Assembly (NCBI GenBank): GCA_006937955.1
Contig: SSNP01000085.1
Span: 971,787-1,035,786, forward strand
From: Pachypanchax playfairii
Taxonomy: Eukaryota > Chordata > Actinopteri > Cyprinodontiformes > Aplocheilidae
Direction: 5' to 3'
DNA: 64,000 bases
The position numbers and the translations under genes are program-made. This document shows, one piece after another, positions 12,846 to 23,375 of the stretch. Below the pieces are notes generated by a model that worked only from the letters and a program-made list of their open reading frames with translations, was not told where the DNA came from and made no database searches. Each line of letters begins with the position of its first letter. The stretch's first letter is position 1.

Positions 12846-13570
12846 GTTTAGTTTTATTTATGTAGCAATTGTTTATAATAAGTCATTTCAAGGCACTTTA
12901 AAGATTCAACAAATCCAGTTCACATTCAACAGGTCCAGTTCTATTCTATACAAACATTCAAACATTTTGATTAATTGTACAAATTGATCAGATTCAGTAT
13001 GTTATTAAATTCTAATTTGCTAAGAAACCAGCTGATTGAGTTGAATCACCAGCTCAACAAACTCCCCCATCCTGAGCAGCACAGGGAGACAGTGGAAAGG
13101 AACAACTCCCTTTAAACAGGAAGAAACCTTCAGCAGAACCAGAACCCGGATGAGCTTCTGCCTCGAGCAACTGGAGACTGAAAGGAAAGAGACACAAATA
13201 CTGAAGGATTTGAGCCACTTGTCATTTCTATGGAAAAATAAACAGAGTTAAAGTTAATAGTAGCATTAATGTTAATACAATCATGGAGAGTAAAGACAAG
13301 TAGAGTGAAGAAATGTGGTCAGCATGTCCTCCAGAAGTCTAAGCTTGTAGCAGCACAACTAAAGGATGGATCAGGATAACCTAAATTAACCCTGACTATA
13401 AGATTGCGCAAGAGGGAAAAAGTTTTAAGTCTGTTCTTAAAAGTACACAAGGTGTCTGCCTCACAGGTTAAAACTGGAAGCTGGTTCTGCAAGAAAGGAG
13501 CCTGATAACTGAAAGCTCCGCCTCCCATCCTATTTTTAGAAAGATCACACCTGAATCTAACACCGTCATC
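12846..13570. repeat. Teleost interspersed repeat, longer copy
   Basis: The sequence contains TTTTATTTATGTAGCAATT, CACATTCAACAGGTCC, CCTGAGCAGCACAGGGAGAC, AGTGGAAAGGAACAACTCCC and GGAAGAAACCTTCAGCAGAA. I recognise these as a very common fish dispersed repeat. A - strand open frame at 13319-13576 (GGGAFSYQAPFLQNQLP) lies in its 3' part. That frame resembles peptide fragments often translated from fish LINE-linked repeats, so I treat it as repeat-derived. Confidence 0.65.
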
Positions 13571-14245
13571 ATGCAATCAGTCTTTAAAGTTTCTAAGATG
13601 TTCCCCCAATACCCCAACTACAAAAAACCTTCAGTATCAACTTCACATCAGGACTTTTGCTCTTTCTTTACACACCCGAGCACCACACACACCAGCTTTA
13701 ACACAACTTTCAGACAAATACTTTGCGAATATTGTGAATAAAATAGATAAAATTTCTGTTGGAAGCAGTTTGAGTTGGTTGGCAAAAAGGTTTCTTACGT
13801 GTTAAAATTGACTGAGCTGCAGACAGTCTCGTCTCTGTTTACTCACAAACTAAAATGTACATCTACATGTGTTACGTTACGTATGTTATTTTATTTTATG
13901 ACAATTTTAATTGATCAGATTCTCTTTTTTTTTTTCTTTTTGCCCTGAATCAGTCACAACTTTAGTTGCACAGGTCACCAAACCAAAGTTCTCTGACTGA
14001 TGGAAACTAAACTCAGAGGTTTTCCAGATGGGATCAGATGCCCACAATAACACTGGGATTATTTAGGAGAAAACTCAAACTTTTTTATAATTATGTTCAA
14101 AATTCAAGGGAAACTTCAAAAGTGAATCTCTTTAAATCACAAGAGGAAAACGACAGACATTGTTTCCTTGCTGTTAGTGATTTATGTCACAACACAGATT
14201 AAAAGTTTAGATTTTACTCTGCAGTTGATCTGTTTATCATTTAGA

Positions 14246-14276
<31 letters not shown>

Positions 14277-15990
14277 CACACGCTGTCACCTGCCAACCTG
14301 TTCAATGGAAATGTGAGAAACTGCTGACACATGTACATAGATGGAAACAGTGGTTAAAGGGATGCTCTCAGTTTGTTTATTCTACTGCTGCTTGTAACTC
14401 TGAACTGTTCAGTATGTTTCCTACATTCACATCTCAGTGTGTCCGATTATCTTATTTAAACCATCGCAGTCAGTTACTGTGCAGTTGTGTCAATTAATGA
14501 AATGTCAAGAATCTTTGAAATGTCTGGCCAAGTGAACGTGTTTGTTAATGAAAATTTGCTGCAGGTGGTCCAGAACTGAACAGGGATGCAGTTTATTAGG
14601 CCTAAAGAAATGTGCTGGAAGGACTTTTGTGGAGCTCAACAGGCAGGAAGTAGGCAGTAGATTCCCTTGATCCCTGTTAGCACACTTTGATTGCCTCGTT
14701 GCCAGAAGAGGAAATGAAAACAAGTAAGTGAGGGGAAGCACATGCCGAGGCCTCACACCTTTAGTTCAGTTTCTTGATCTTCGACCGGAATACGAGGCCG
14801 ACTCGCTTCCCATTAACCTGAATGTCAACATGGGCAAGAAAAAAACAAAACAAAAAAAAAAACAGCCGTGACGTTTCAGGATTATGGCTAAGCTTGTTTG
14901 CGTGGCTTTGAGAATCAAAACAAACACATGACTGAGCGACGGCAGCACCAGACCTGTTTTCACTGTCATAAAGAAAACAGCCAATGAATCCTCTTGGATC
15001 CTGTATTATCACACAAGCTGCATGCTGCATTTATTACAGTATATTAGTGTGTTATCGGGGGTTGTAGCCATAGAAACCAGGAGAAGACACGTGGCTGGCC
15101 TTTCCATCATTTATGGAGCGTGTGACGTCAAAGTGACCAGTGTTCTTTTCCTCTGAGGGAGTTTTTTCACCCTTTTATTCGGAGCACTGAGGGGTCTGCA
15201 TGACAGATAACAGGTTGAGTCAGTCATGCTGTTGCGCACTTAAATGAGGAAGTCTGTGAAACCGTAACATATGAGTGCAATGCATTCGTACTTTTTCCAT
15301 GACATAAGAAAATTCTCTACCTTAATATACCTTTCATATGAACCTGAGTGTGGTGCAAACATTCCTGTCTCTATCAGAAGTCTTTAAAAGCATCGTTAAC
15401 TGAGAGACAATCTGCCCTGTAACTTGTTGATCAGATTAGACGTCTCTGCTGTTATGTTGTTGTTTTTTGTCGACAATGTTACTGAACAGCACATGAAGCC
15501 AAAACCATTACAGAGGCATCAGTTTACTGTATCACAAAGGAAATGCAACATATAAAATTATCTAGATTTATTAAATGGGTTCACAAACTTCTAGAAACTC
15601 CGATCGTTCTCGGTAGAACATTGACAGACGTCTTTAACTTGGTAAGAGTAGATGAGCAATTAAAGAAACAATGATTGCTGAAGATCCATAAACAGTTTCA
15701 AGAAAAAGATAATCCAACTCCTGCTCCCCCCTGTGGTTGCTGAGGGATATTGCAATTTAACTCAACGGTATACTAACAAAAATCAGCGGAATCTTTGTAG
15801 ATAGAGGAGGAGGGAGAAAAATAAAACAAATACCCTTCACAGTCAAAATTCCTCAGTTTAGATGTTTTTACATACAAGCAATGCAGCTAGCTGGTACTGG
15901 AAGACAGAAGATCTTGTAGAGTGGCTTATTTAGTGTCAGTATTGCTTTAATGAGAGCAGTTAGTTGTCATGTGGTCTGGTCTTTAAAAAC
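13571..15990. other. Non-coding stretch with no supported gene
   Basis: It contains the CA repeat at 14246-14282 and poly-A/T runs. Open frames at 14505-15030 are short, overlapping and without recognisable similarity. Confidence 0.5.
14246..14282. repeat. (CA)n microsatellite
   Basis: CA dinucleotide array with a single CG interruption. Confidence 0.95.
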
Positions 15991-15997
15991 AGTTTTA

Positions 15998-16421
15998 TTA
16001 TTCCTGTTCAGGGTCACGGGGAGCTGGTGCATATCCTGCTATCATTGGACGAGAGGTGGGGTCACACCTGGACAGGTCCCCAGTCCATCACAGGGCCACA
16101 TATAGACAGACAACCACACACACACACACACACACACACAAGTGTGTTTTGGTATCCTTATGGGGACCGTCCATTGACTTCCATTGATTTTAGTAACTAG
16201 ATTTATACCTAACCCAAACCCTTTTCCTAACCTTAACCATTACTGATCTATAACTAACCCTAAGACTAACTAAAACTCTATTCACACCATACCTATAAAC
16301 CTAACCCCTAACCCTAAAAAGGGGAGTCCCCCTCATGGGGACCAGGCTTCGGTCCCCACCAGAACCCTCGGACCCCAGAAAGATAGTAAAAGTCAGGAAA
16401 CAGGTCCCCAGGAGGCCAGAA

Positions 16422-16461
<40 letters not shown>

Positions 16462-16737
16462 GTTTTGGTATCCTTATGGGGACCGTCCATTGACTTCCAT
16501 TGATTTTAGTAACTAGATTTATACCTAACCCAAACCCTTTTCCTAACCTTAACCATTACTGATCTATAACTAACCCTAAGACTAACTAAAACTCTATTCA
16601 CACCATACCTATAAACCTAACCCCTAACCCTAAAAAGGGGAGTCCCCCTCATGGGGACCAGGCTTCGGTCCCCACAAGAACCCTCGGACCCCAGAAAGAG
16701 AGAAAAAGTCAGGAAACAGGTCCCCAGGAGGCCAGAA

Positions 16738-16818
<81 letters not shown>

Positions 16819-16945
16819 TTAAAAATGCCAGTTAACCTCAAGCATATTTTTGGTCTGTGGGAGGAATCAGGAGATGCATGCATCCACATGCATGCATGTA
16901 GAGAACATGCAAACTCCATGCAGAAAGGTTCTGGTTGATGCATCG
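15998..16945. repeat. Teleost interspersed repeat expanded by two internal 316-bp units and CA arrays
   Basis: The left flank (CCTGTTCAGGGTCACGGGGA, CTGGACAGGTCCCCAGTCC) and right flank (ATGCCAGTTAACCTCAAGCA, TTTTTGGTCTGTGGGAGG) form one ordinary fish repeat. The compact copy at 37496-37765 shows this. Its CA tract holds two near-identical blocks, starting at about 16143 and 16459. Each runs from TGTGTTTTGGTATCCTTATG through GGCCAGAAATA and ends in CA repeats. Confidence 0.8.
16739..16816. repeat. Long (CA)n microsatellite
   Basis: About 38 uninterrupted CA units, the longest dinucleotide array in the window. Shorter CA arrays occur at 16104-16140 and 16424-16458 in the same composite repeat. 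Confidence 0.97.
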
Positions 16946-18089
16946 GACTGACTTTACTCACATTCCACAAAAAGTCGTTTTTGTAAGTTTTTTCGAGAGC
17001 AGCAGGGAACAGGAAAGTGGGACCCTTTATGGGGACTCCATAAGCCGTATTCTGCAGGTTTTAAGTTTCATTGAGATCTTGCACGGGGATCTCGCTGTGC
17101 TGACCACCTTCTGCTTCCTGTTTGCACTAATAAGGCCCCTGAGGCTCATTGGCTGAGCTCAGAGCAGCAGCTTACTGGTTGTTGTGCTAATCTGCAATGA
17201 CCTGCATGACACCGTAAACCTCATGGATCTGTCAACAGGCTGCATTCTCAGTCTGCAGTGAACAGCTTGTCGGCCATGTTGAGTTTGTTTAACACTCATG
17301 ACGGTGACAATTAAAGCTCACAGTGGTCTTCTGTGTTTTAGATATAAATACTATAGATTTCTACATGTTATCTTTTTCTTGCCGTCCTTTTCAAAAGTTG
17401 AAATTGGCAGTGATGAGCAGCTTTTTGTCATGCAGCTGGCGGTCGGTTTGTTAGTGAGACTTCAGAGTCGCTGGCAGGATAATGCATCATTTGGGATTCA
17501 GTGTGTTGATGTGGCACATTTACTGTAGCAGGCGCACTTAAGCAGCAATCTCAAAAGCGTTTCTCATTCCGAGTGAGTCATGAGCAACAAATTGGATGAT
17601 TCCACTGTGTGAAACGAATCAATGACATGATGAGTGAAGGGTATCGGTGAGCTGTTTATAAACCATGACATTGTTAGACTTTTAAAAATCCAAGTGTATC
17701 ATATGAATTACACAACATTTAGAAATAATCTGCTACTTTGAACTGCTGTACATCTCGTTTATGTCCCTCTCACACTGCTTTTTGTTTTTTAATTGTATTT
17801 AAGGTTACTGCTTTCATTTGAGTCTCTAACTCTTATATAATGTCTTTTTTTCTTCATTAATACCACTTTTCTAATTTTTGGATTTGTACAGTCTTTTTTA
17901 ACTTGTTTTTTGACTTATAGAAGTGAACAAGTGACCTTGTGACCCAGAGCTAACCAAAGTTGTTGTTTTTTTTATTGCAAACTTCCTAAAACGTCTTTCT
18001 TTGTAAACTGTTGCAAAACCATAATGAGTAAATTTGATATTCTGACTCAATAAGTTCTAAAAGAAAAAGTTTTTCCCCCCAAAACAAAT
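16946..18089. other. Non-coding stretch with nothing recognisable
   Basis: AT-rich, with only short unconvincing open frames. Confidence 0.5.
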
Positions 18090-18618
18090 ACAACTCCAAA
18101 TCCCAAAAAATCCGATTGTAAAATGTAAATAATAAAAGAATGCAAGGATTTAGAAATGTCAGAAATCAATATTTTATTCCCAATAGAATGTAAACATCAG
18201 ATGGTCAAACTCAGATACATTTTTTTTATTTCATAGAAATATTAGCTCCTTTTGTATTTGATGGCAGCAAAACATCTTAAAAATGTGTAAGAGAGGTTTA
18301 AAAGGTAACTGGCATATTTCAAAAACAATGTCAAAAATTTTTGGAGTTTTGCAAAAATACAAAAATCCGGCCGCAAAGTCCCAGAACTGTTGAGCAGCTA
18401 GAATCCTGCGCCAGACAAGAATCAGACAACATTCTGCTTCAAAAACTCAAGCTGCTGGTCTCCTAGCTTCCCAGATGTTTACAGACAGATGTTGAAAGAG
18501 GAGGAGATGCTACACAAGATTAAACATCAACTGTTCCAACTTTTTAGAGACGTGTTGCTGCCGTTCAATTCAATCAGATTTGCAATGGTTTATTTACATT
18601 TTTTGTTATTGGGGTTGT
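18090..18618. mobile_element. Degenerate non-autonomous DNA transposon common in fish
   Basis: The left end (ACAACTCCAAATCCCAAAAA, then TGTAAAATGTAAATAATAAA) and right end (ATTGGGGTTGT) are inverted relative to each other. Internal blocks such as TATTTTATTCCCAATAGAAT and TGATGGCAGCAAAACATCTT match a very common fish repeat that I know from memory. It is shortened and mutated, with no transposase frame. Confidence 0.65.
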
Positions 18619-19304
18619 TTTTCTGCTGTAAACAACTGATACAATAAAGTATTAGATTAAAATTGTTTTGAAACATAAGGTTAACACCCAACAGCGTTTC
18701 AAGTGAGGAAGAAAGGCTGCAGATAGGAAAAATACAACAATAATGTGGTGAAGTGCTTCATCAATTGTTTCACAGCAGCAACATACACAAGCAGAAATAA
18801 ACATGTCCGCACAGTGTCGTGGGATAGTGCAGCTTTGTTGGATTTTCCACAATGTTGTTGAATGAGTTCAATGGTCTCTGTTTGGGCATCGAACGCACCG
18901 TTGAATGAACCCTGAATGTGTGTTCTGCTGAAGCTGCTGCTTTATCCTTTAAATATTTTGTAACTACTAATGGAAACTGTTGTGAAAAGTGTTTGGTTGA
19001 AATCTGGGAGCTGAAATGAAAATCCTGACACCCTTTACATGCTGTGACTCATTCTGCTGCTGTGAAACTGACCTGGGAGTTTTTTTCTTTTACAAAGTGT
19101 GACTACGGATGTGAAAACAACTGGATCTAATCTCCCTTGTATTAATCCTCACATGCACAGTCCCAGTACCGACCCTCTGCTTAAAACTTCAGCTAGGAAA
19201 TATCCAAAACAGCATTTTTTGACACAATTAGGTAAAAAAAAAGGCCAAATCTGAGAGCTTTAAGGTGTGTTAACAATTCTTTAGCTTGCTTTATTTTGAC
19301 TGCA

Positions 19305-19560
19305 TGGTGGTGTGATGGTTCGCTCTGTTGGCTCAGTGCAATAAGTCGAAATCTCAGTTACCACAAACCTTTCAGTGTGCAGGTCTTTCCACCTGGAGTT
19401 TAGTCATTCTCCAGTGCATGCCAGGGGTTTTTCCAGCTCCTCTGAACTAACAGGTGATTTTAAACGGACCTTGGTTGTGCGTAACCTCATCTCTCATCAC
19501 GACCAACGTTTAATGGCCACATTAGGAGGATGAAGTGGGACAAATTTAGAAAAAGAGTGA
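19305..19560. repeat. Degraded copy of the teleost tRNA-like-headed interspersed repeat
   Basis: GCATGGTGGTGTGATGGTTC, then GTCTTTCCACCTGGAGTTTA and CATTCTCCAGTGCATG, follow the order of the same dispersed repeat seen in reverse at 15998-16945 and 37496-37765. It is heavily diverged. Confidence 0.5.
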
Positions 19561-19819
19561 TGTTACAAGTAGGAAGGTTTTCTTTCTGGAAAGCTGCGTA
19601 CCTTGTATCAAAACTTTAACACCCAAAAGACTTCAAAAAATCAATTTGTGAAAAAAACCCCAACTCAGTTTATGTGGATGGGAAATGCAGAAAATCTGAA
19701 TCTCAGTTTATATCTGGAACAATGTGGCTGGAGCTTCAGTATAAATAAGGTTTTTAATAATGAGACAGAAGTCCAGTTGGATGATTTTTCAGTTTGTTAC
19801 AATATTAACTTTGACATCC

Positions 19820-19852
19820 ATGGATGGATAGATGGATGGATGGATGATATGA
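19820..19852. repeat. (GGAT)n/(GATG)n tetranucleotide microsatellite
   Basis: About eight imperfect ATGG/ATGA units. They often terminate the fish repeat found just upstream. Confidence 0.8.
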
Positions 19853-20671
19853 GTGAAATACAAGCTGTGAATCTATAATTCACATGAATTTATCCACATT
19901 TTGTTCCTTTGATCCTTCTAAGCCGACAGATTTATTGACTAAAATGTGTGTTTGAATGTTATCTTATAAAATGAGTAATTATTCAGAGCTAGACGATTCG
20001 GTTGAACTTCCTCCACAGGTGATCGTAGAAACCGGGTTCAGGTTTCTGAGATCTCAGTTTGGGTGTCAGTTTCACACGCCGGTGCATCCTGTGGTAACTG
20101 GTGAGACCTCCAGTGAGGAGAGAATAGGTGAAAGGCTGATCAGAGAATATACAACCGGTTGTGTTGAACAAACACAAACTGTGTCACTGGCACAACCAGT
20201 TTGAATAATTCATGAACTGAAGCGACTACCAGCGCTATTATATATCAGGAAACAGTGACGAGTTGGGGGTGTGAACAGGAAACTGAACATCCCTTTGTTT
20301 GACTTTGTTTCAAGAGTTTGTTTACTGAGTTTATTAAACAGACGTTTTACTTTTGGAATGTAGCTTTTTCTTTTGTTTTGTCGAGGTTTTTAGTCGTTTA
20401 GTTTTTCCAATATCATGTTTATTTTGTCTTGTAATTCAGCTTCGTCTCTTTCTGACACACACACGCACCTTTGGAATCAGATCCTCCTCAGAGAAACTGA
20501 TGTGTGATCACAGGAACCAGATGATAGAAGTTAAGCTTCTGTCTCAGTGACTCTTGCGTAAGATGAGGCCGTCAGCTGTGCACAAGTTTCAATTTCTCGT
20601 CTGAGTTGCTGAGGCGTCTTTAACTGTGTTACTTTTAAGGTTTGCGAGCAGCTGATGTTTAATCTGTTCAG

Positions 20672-20672
20672 N
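20672..20672. other. Ambiguous base (N)
   Basis: A single unresolved nucleotide in the supplied sequence. It falls in non-coding DNA. Confidence 0.95.
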
Positions 20673-21216
20673 CTCGAGAGCAGATGACTGAAAAAAAACC
20701 ACAAATCCAATGTTTTGGTGATTTATTTTATAAGAAAATAACTTGTCAAAATACTCAATATCCTAAGTGTTAAGAGGTGTTTTGGGATACAGTCATCTTT
20801 ATTAGTGACTAATGTTTCCCTGGTCGCAAGCTGAAACGAAGCAAAGTGATCACATGACTTAGAAAACACAGAATCTGCACTATTAAACCATGTATGAGAT
20901 GATTGATCTCAGTTAGAGTGTTAGTTTGAATCTTTTGAAGAGTGTTCATGTGTAAAAGTTATAAACAATTACATTCTTACCTGTTTTGGTTAGCTCACTG
21001 AACGACCTCAGCTTGAAGAAATAGAGTTAAATTCTGACTGGATTGATGAGCTAGTGACCTGTTAGCAAAAAATCTTCCCCAAAGTAACAACACTCTGTGA
21101 TTCATGCAAATCCTTTTTGTGACATTTTACACTGCTAGTGTCAAAATTTCTGATTATTTACATAGAAGTCTATGATAATTTGCAAGTGTAAACAGCTAGC
21201 CGCTGCTAACACTTGA

Positions 21217-22170
21217 AGGTGGGATATGGAACGTGAACACCACAAAAACAGCACAAAGCCTTCAGCCATCTGGGTGCCAGGCTCGTAACCCCTCCTGCGT
21301 GCGCTCTGATGCTGAGGTCAATCAATATTCCTCACCAAATATCATCAGTTCAGCTCACTAATCATGCTCTCCAGCCCCGCTGATCACACACTGACTCTGA
21401 TAAAAGCAGCTCCTACCTGTTTGTAGCTCAGTCATCAATTCAGTCCGTGGCAAAGAGTTCACGTAGCTGCCTGGTCTCTTCTCAAGGAAACCAAAACTTC
21501 CTTCAGTCCCACCCCCTAAGATCTTCTGTTATCCTCACACCATCCTGCACACCTCACTTATCCAAGCAGCAAACAACATCCTCCGTGGTGTGTCCTCTAG
21601 CCGAACCCGCAGCCCGGAGTTCCCCTCACCTCAGCGACCTGTAGCTCCGTGTTAGCGTTAGCTGCTAATAAAAACTTTCCCACACTAACCTGCTCATCAC
21701 ATGTTGGGGAATCCTCTATGGCAAGCAAATAAGGTATATAATCAATAATCAAAGCAATAAAATCCTCCGTGGTGTGTCTTTCAGTCAAAAAAGTGGCCCG
21801 AAGCACTCATCCACTTCAGCAACATGCTGTAGCTACGTGTTAGCTAGCCGCTAAAACTTTCCACACACAGAACTTGCTCGTCACATGGGAAACCCCAGGG
21901 GAAACCCTCTATGGCAAGCAAATAAGGTATATAATCACCACATGTCCCAGTGCTTCCAGCTGCTTGACCTGCAGACTCCACAGTACCAGCCTCACTTTGC
22001 TGGAGTATTTATGGTATTAGCCAACCCAAAATGGTGCCCGCTGCTCTGCCAGCTATTGGCTGGTAGATGTAAATAAAATGCCAACGTTGTGCCGTCAAAA
22101 TTAATATTTTATAATATTTTACTTCAAATATAATTTTTAAAGAAAATAGTGTATTTTCATTCAGCTACTT
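21217..22170. mobile_element. TTAA MITE-like element, family 2, copy 1 (one end lost, internally duplicated)
   Basis: It starts AGGTGGGATATGGAA, the same end as the element at 34209-35020, but the flanking TTAA is mutated (TTGA). The body matches that copy in inverse orientation up to about 22165, where similarity is lost before the second terminal repeat. An internal segment is duplicated: ATCCTCCGTGGTGTGTC at about 21576 recurs at about 21762, and CTATGGCAAGCAAATAAGG at about 21716 recurs at about 21909. Open frames inside are repeat-derived. Confidence 0.7.
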
Positions 22171-22703
22171 TCAGCAGCTATAATAATATTTTTCTGCTGG
22201 AATAGATGTTTAATGTAAAACTGAAGGTGCATTAATTGGACTTTGGATGTCCTGCTCAATTCCATTAGCTCACTAATTCTGTCAAAACTAATCTCTATTT
22301 CTCCAAACTGAGGTCCTTTAAAGAGCTACAACTGGTAAGATGTTACATTTTGATAACGCAGAAACCCAATTTCACATTTCTGTATGTTTTTCAAAATAAA
22401 ATGGCTCCATGTTCACGTGACATCTAGATGCGTGTTGTTGTTGTTCTGAGGAGTAAGATAAGGGCGGAAAGCAGCAAGTTTTTCTTCTGCAGCGATAAAC
22501 TGAGTCAAAGACAAAACATCCCTGTTATTGTTTTGTAATAACTTTTTAGAAATGAGTGAATTTCTTTATATATTTAGATATTTATTTTGAATGTTTTAAA
22601 TGTGTTTATAATGTTATAATGCCTGAAGATCATAATTTTTAAACTTGACTTTTATTATTTACGAGACACAAAAGCTTTTGCAGTTTGTTGATATTCTGGA
22701 CTG

Positions 22704-22999
22704 ATCTCTGAGTCTTGTCTCTGGGTCTTGTCTCTGGGTTATGTCTCTGGGTCTTGTCTCTGGGTCTTGTCTCTGGGTCTTGTCTCTGGGTTATGTCTCT
22801 GAGTCTTGTCTCTGGGTTATGTCTCTGAGAGTCTTGTCTCTGGGTCTTGTCTCTGGGTCCTGTCTCTGAGTCTTGTCTCTGGGTCCTGTCTCTGGGTCTT
22901 GTCTCTGGGTCTTGTCTCTGGGTCTTGTCTCTGGGTTATGTCTCTGAGTCTTGTCTCTGAGTCTCTGAGTCTTGTCTTTGAGTCTTGTCTCTGAATCTT
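22704..22999. repeat. 13-bp minisatellite
   Basis: About 22 copies of a GTCTTGTCTCTGG unit. Variants replace CTTG with TATG or GG with GA, and a few units are shortened. The array ends about 160 bp before the first FKBP-like exon, so it sits in the preceding intron. The open frame at 22806-22994 is just this repeat translated. Confidence 0.92.
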
Positions 23000-23157
23000 G
23001 ATAGCTGATGGGTTAATGAGGGTAAATCTTACAGATACTGATTCATTAGCTGATGTTTATTTTCTGAGAAGATGAAAGTCATCTGGAGTAACTTTCAGCG
23101 TACTTCTTTCCCCTGTGATGATTTATATAACATGTTTGGGTTGGTTTTTGTGTGCAG

Positions 23158-23375
23158 AGAGCCTGATATTCCTGCCTGGGCTCCTTTACTCTACCAGCTG
23201 CAGCTGCTGGACATCAGAGAGAAACCAGACCCGTTAACTCTGCCCATCGCTGACCGCATCCGCATCGGCAACCAGAAGCGAGAGCGTGGAAACTTTCACT
23301 ACCAGAGGGAGGAATACAGCTTGGCTGCTAAAGCTTATTGTGTGGCCCTGGAGGTGTTAACCACACGCGGCGCTG
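23158..23375 (+). CDS. fkbp16: FKBP-like gene exon: end of FKBP fold and first TPR helix pair
   Basis: The acceptor is a pyrimidine-rich stretch ending TGTGCAG, and the donor is GCTG|GTAACC. The first base completes a codon begun upstream. Residues 1-25 resemble the C-terminal beta strand of an FKBP domain. A linker follows, then GNQKRERGNFHYQREEYSLA, which is a classic TPR helix A (the G-N-F/H-Y spacing seen in FKBP8 and FKBP5). The exon ends within a codon (phase 1) and joins the DGSNVDV exon cleanly. Confidence 0.85.

Noticed and set aside
13319..13576. 85-codon minus-strand open frame (GGGAFSYQAPFLQNQLP)
   Set aside because: It lies in a dispersed fish repeat and looks like repeat-derived peptide, not a host gene.
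16617..16970. Open frames on both strands made of Val-Cys or His-Thr runs (also at 14168-14497, 36929-37407 and 46863-47105)
   Set aside because: They are translations of CA/GT microsatellites and flanking repeats, not genes.
19305..19380. tRNA-like head (GGTGGTGTGATGGTTC)
   Set aside because: It is the head of a degraded dispersed repeat. A tRNA cloverleaf with acceptor stem cannot be drawn.
19956..20204. 82-codon plus-strand open frame, tested as a 5' FKBP exon
   Set aside because: No FKBP-fold motif can be aligned, and no usable acceptor/donor pair joins it to the exon at 23158.
22806..22994. 62-codon open frame with SLVSGSCLWVLSL repeats
   Set aside because: It is the 13-bp minisatellite read in frame. 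Its period is not a multiple of three and there is no gene context.
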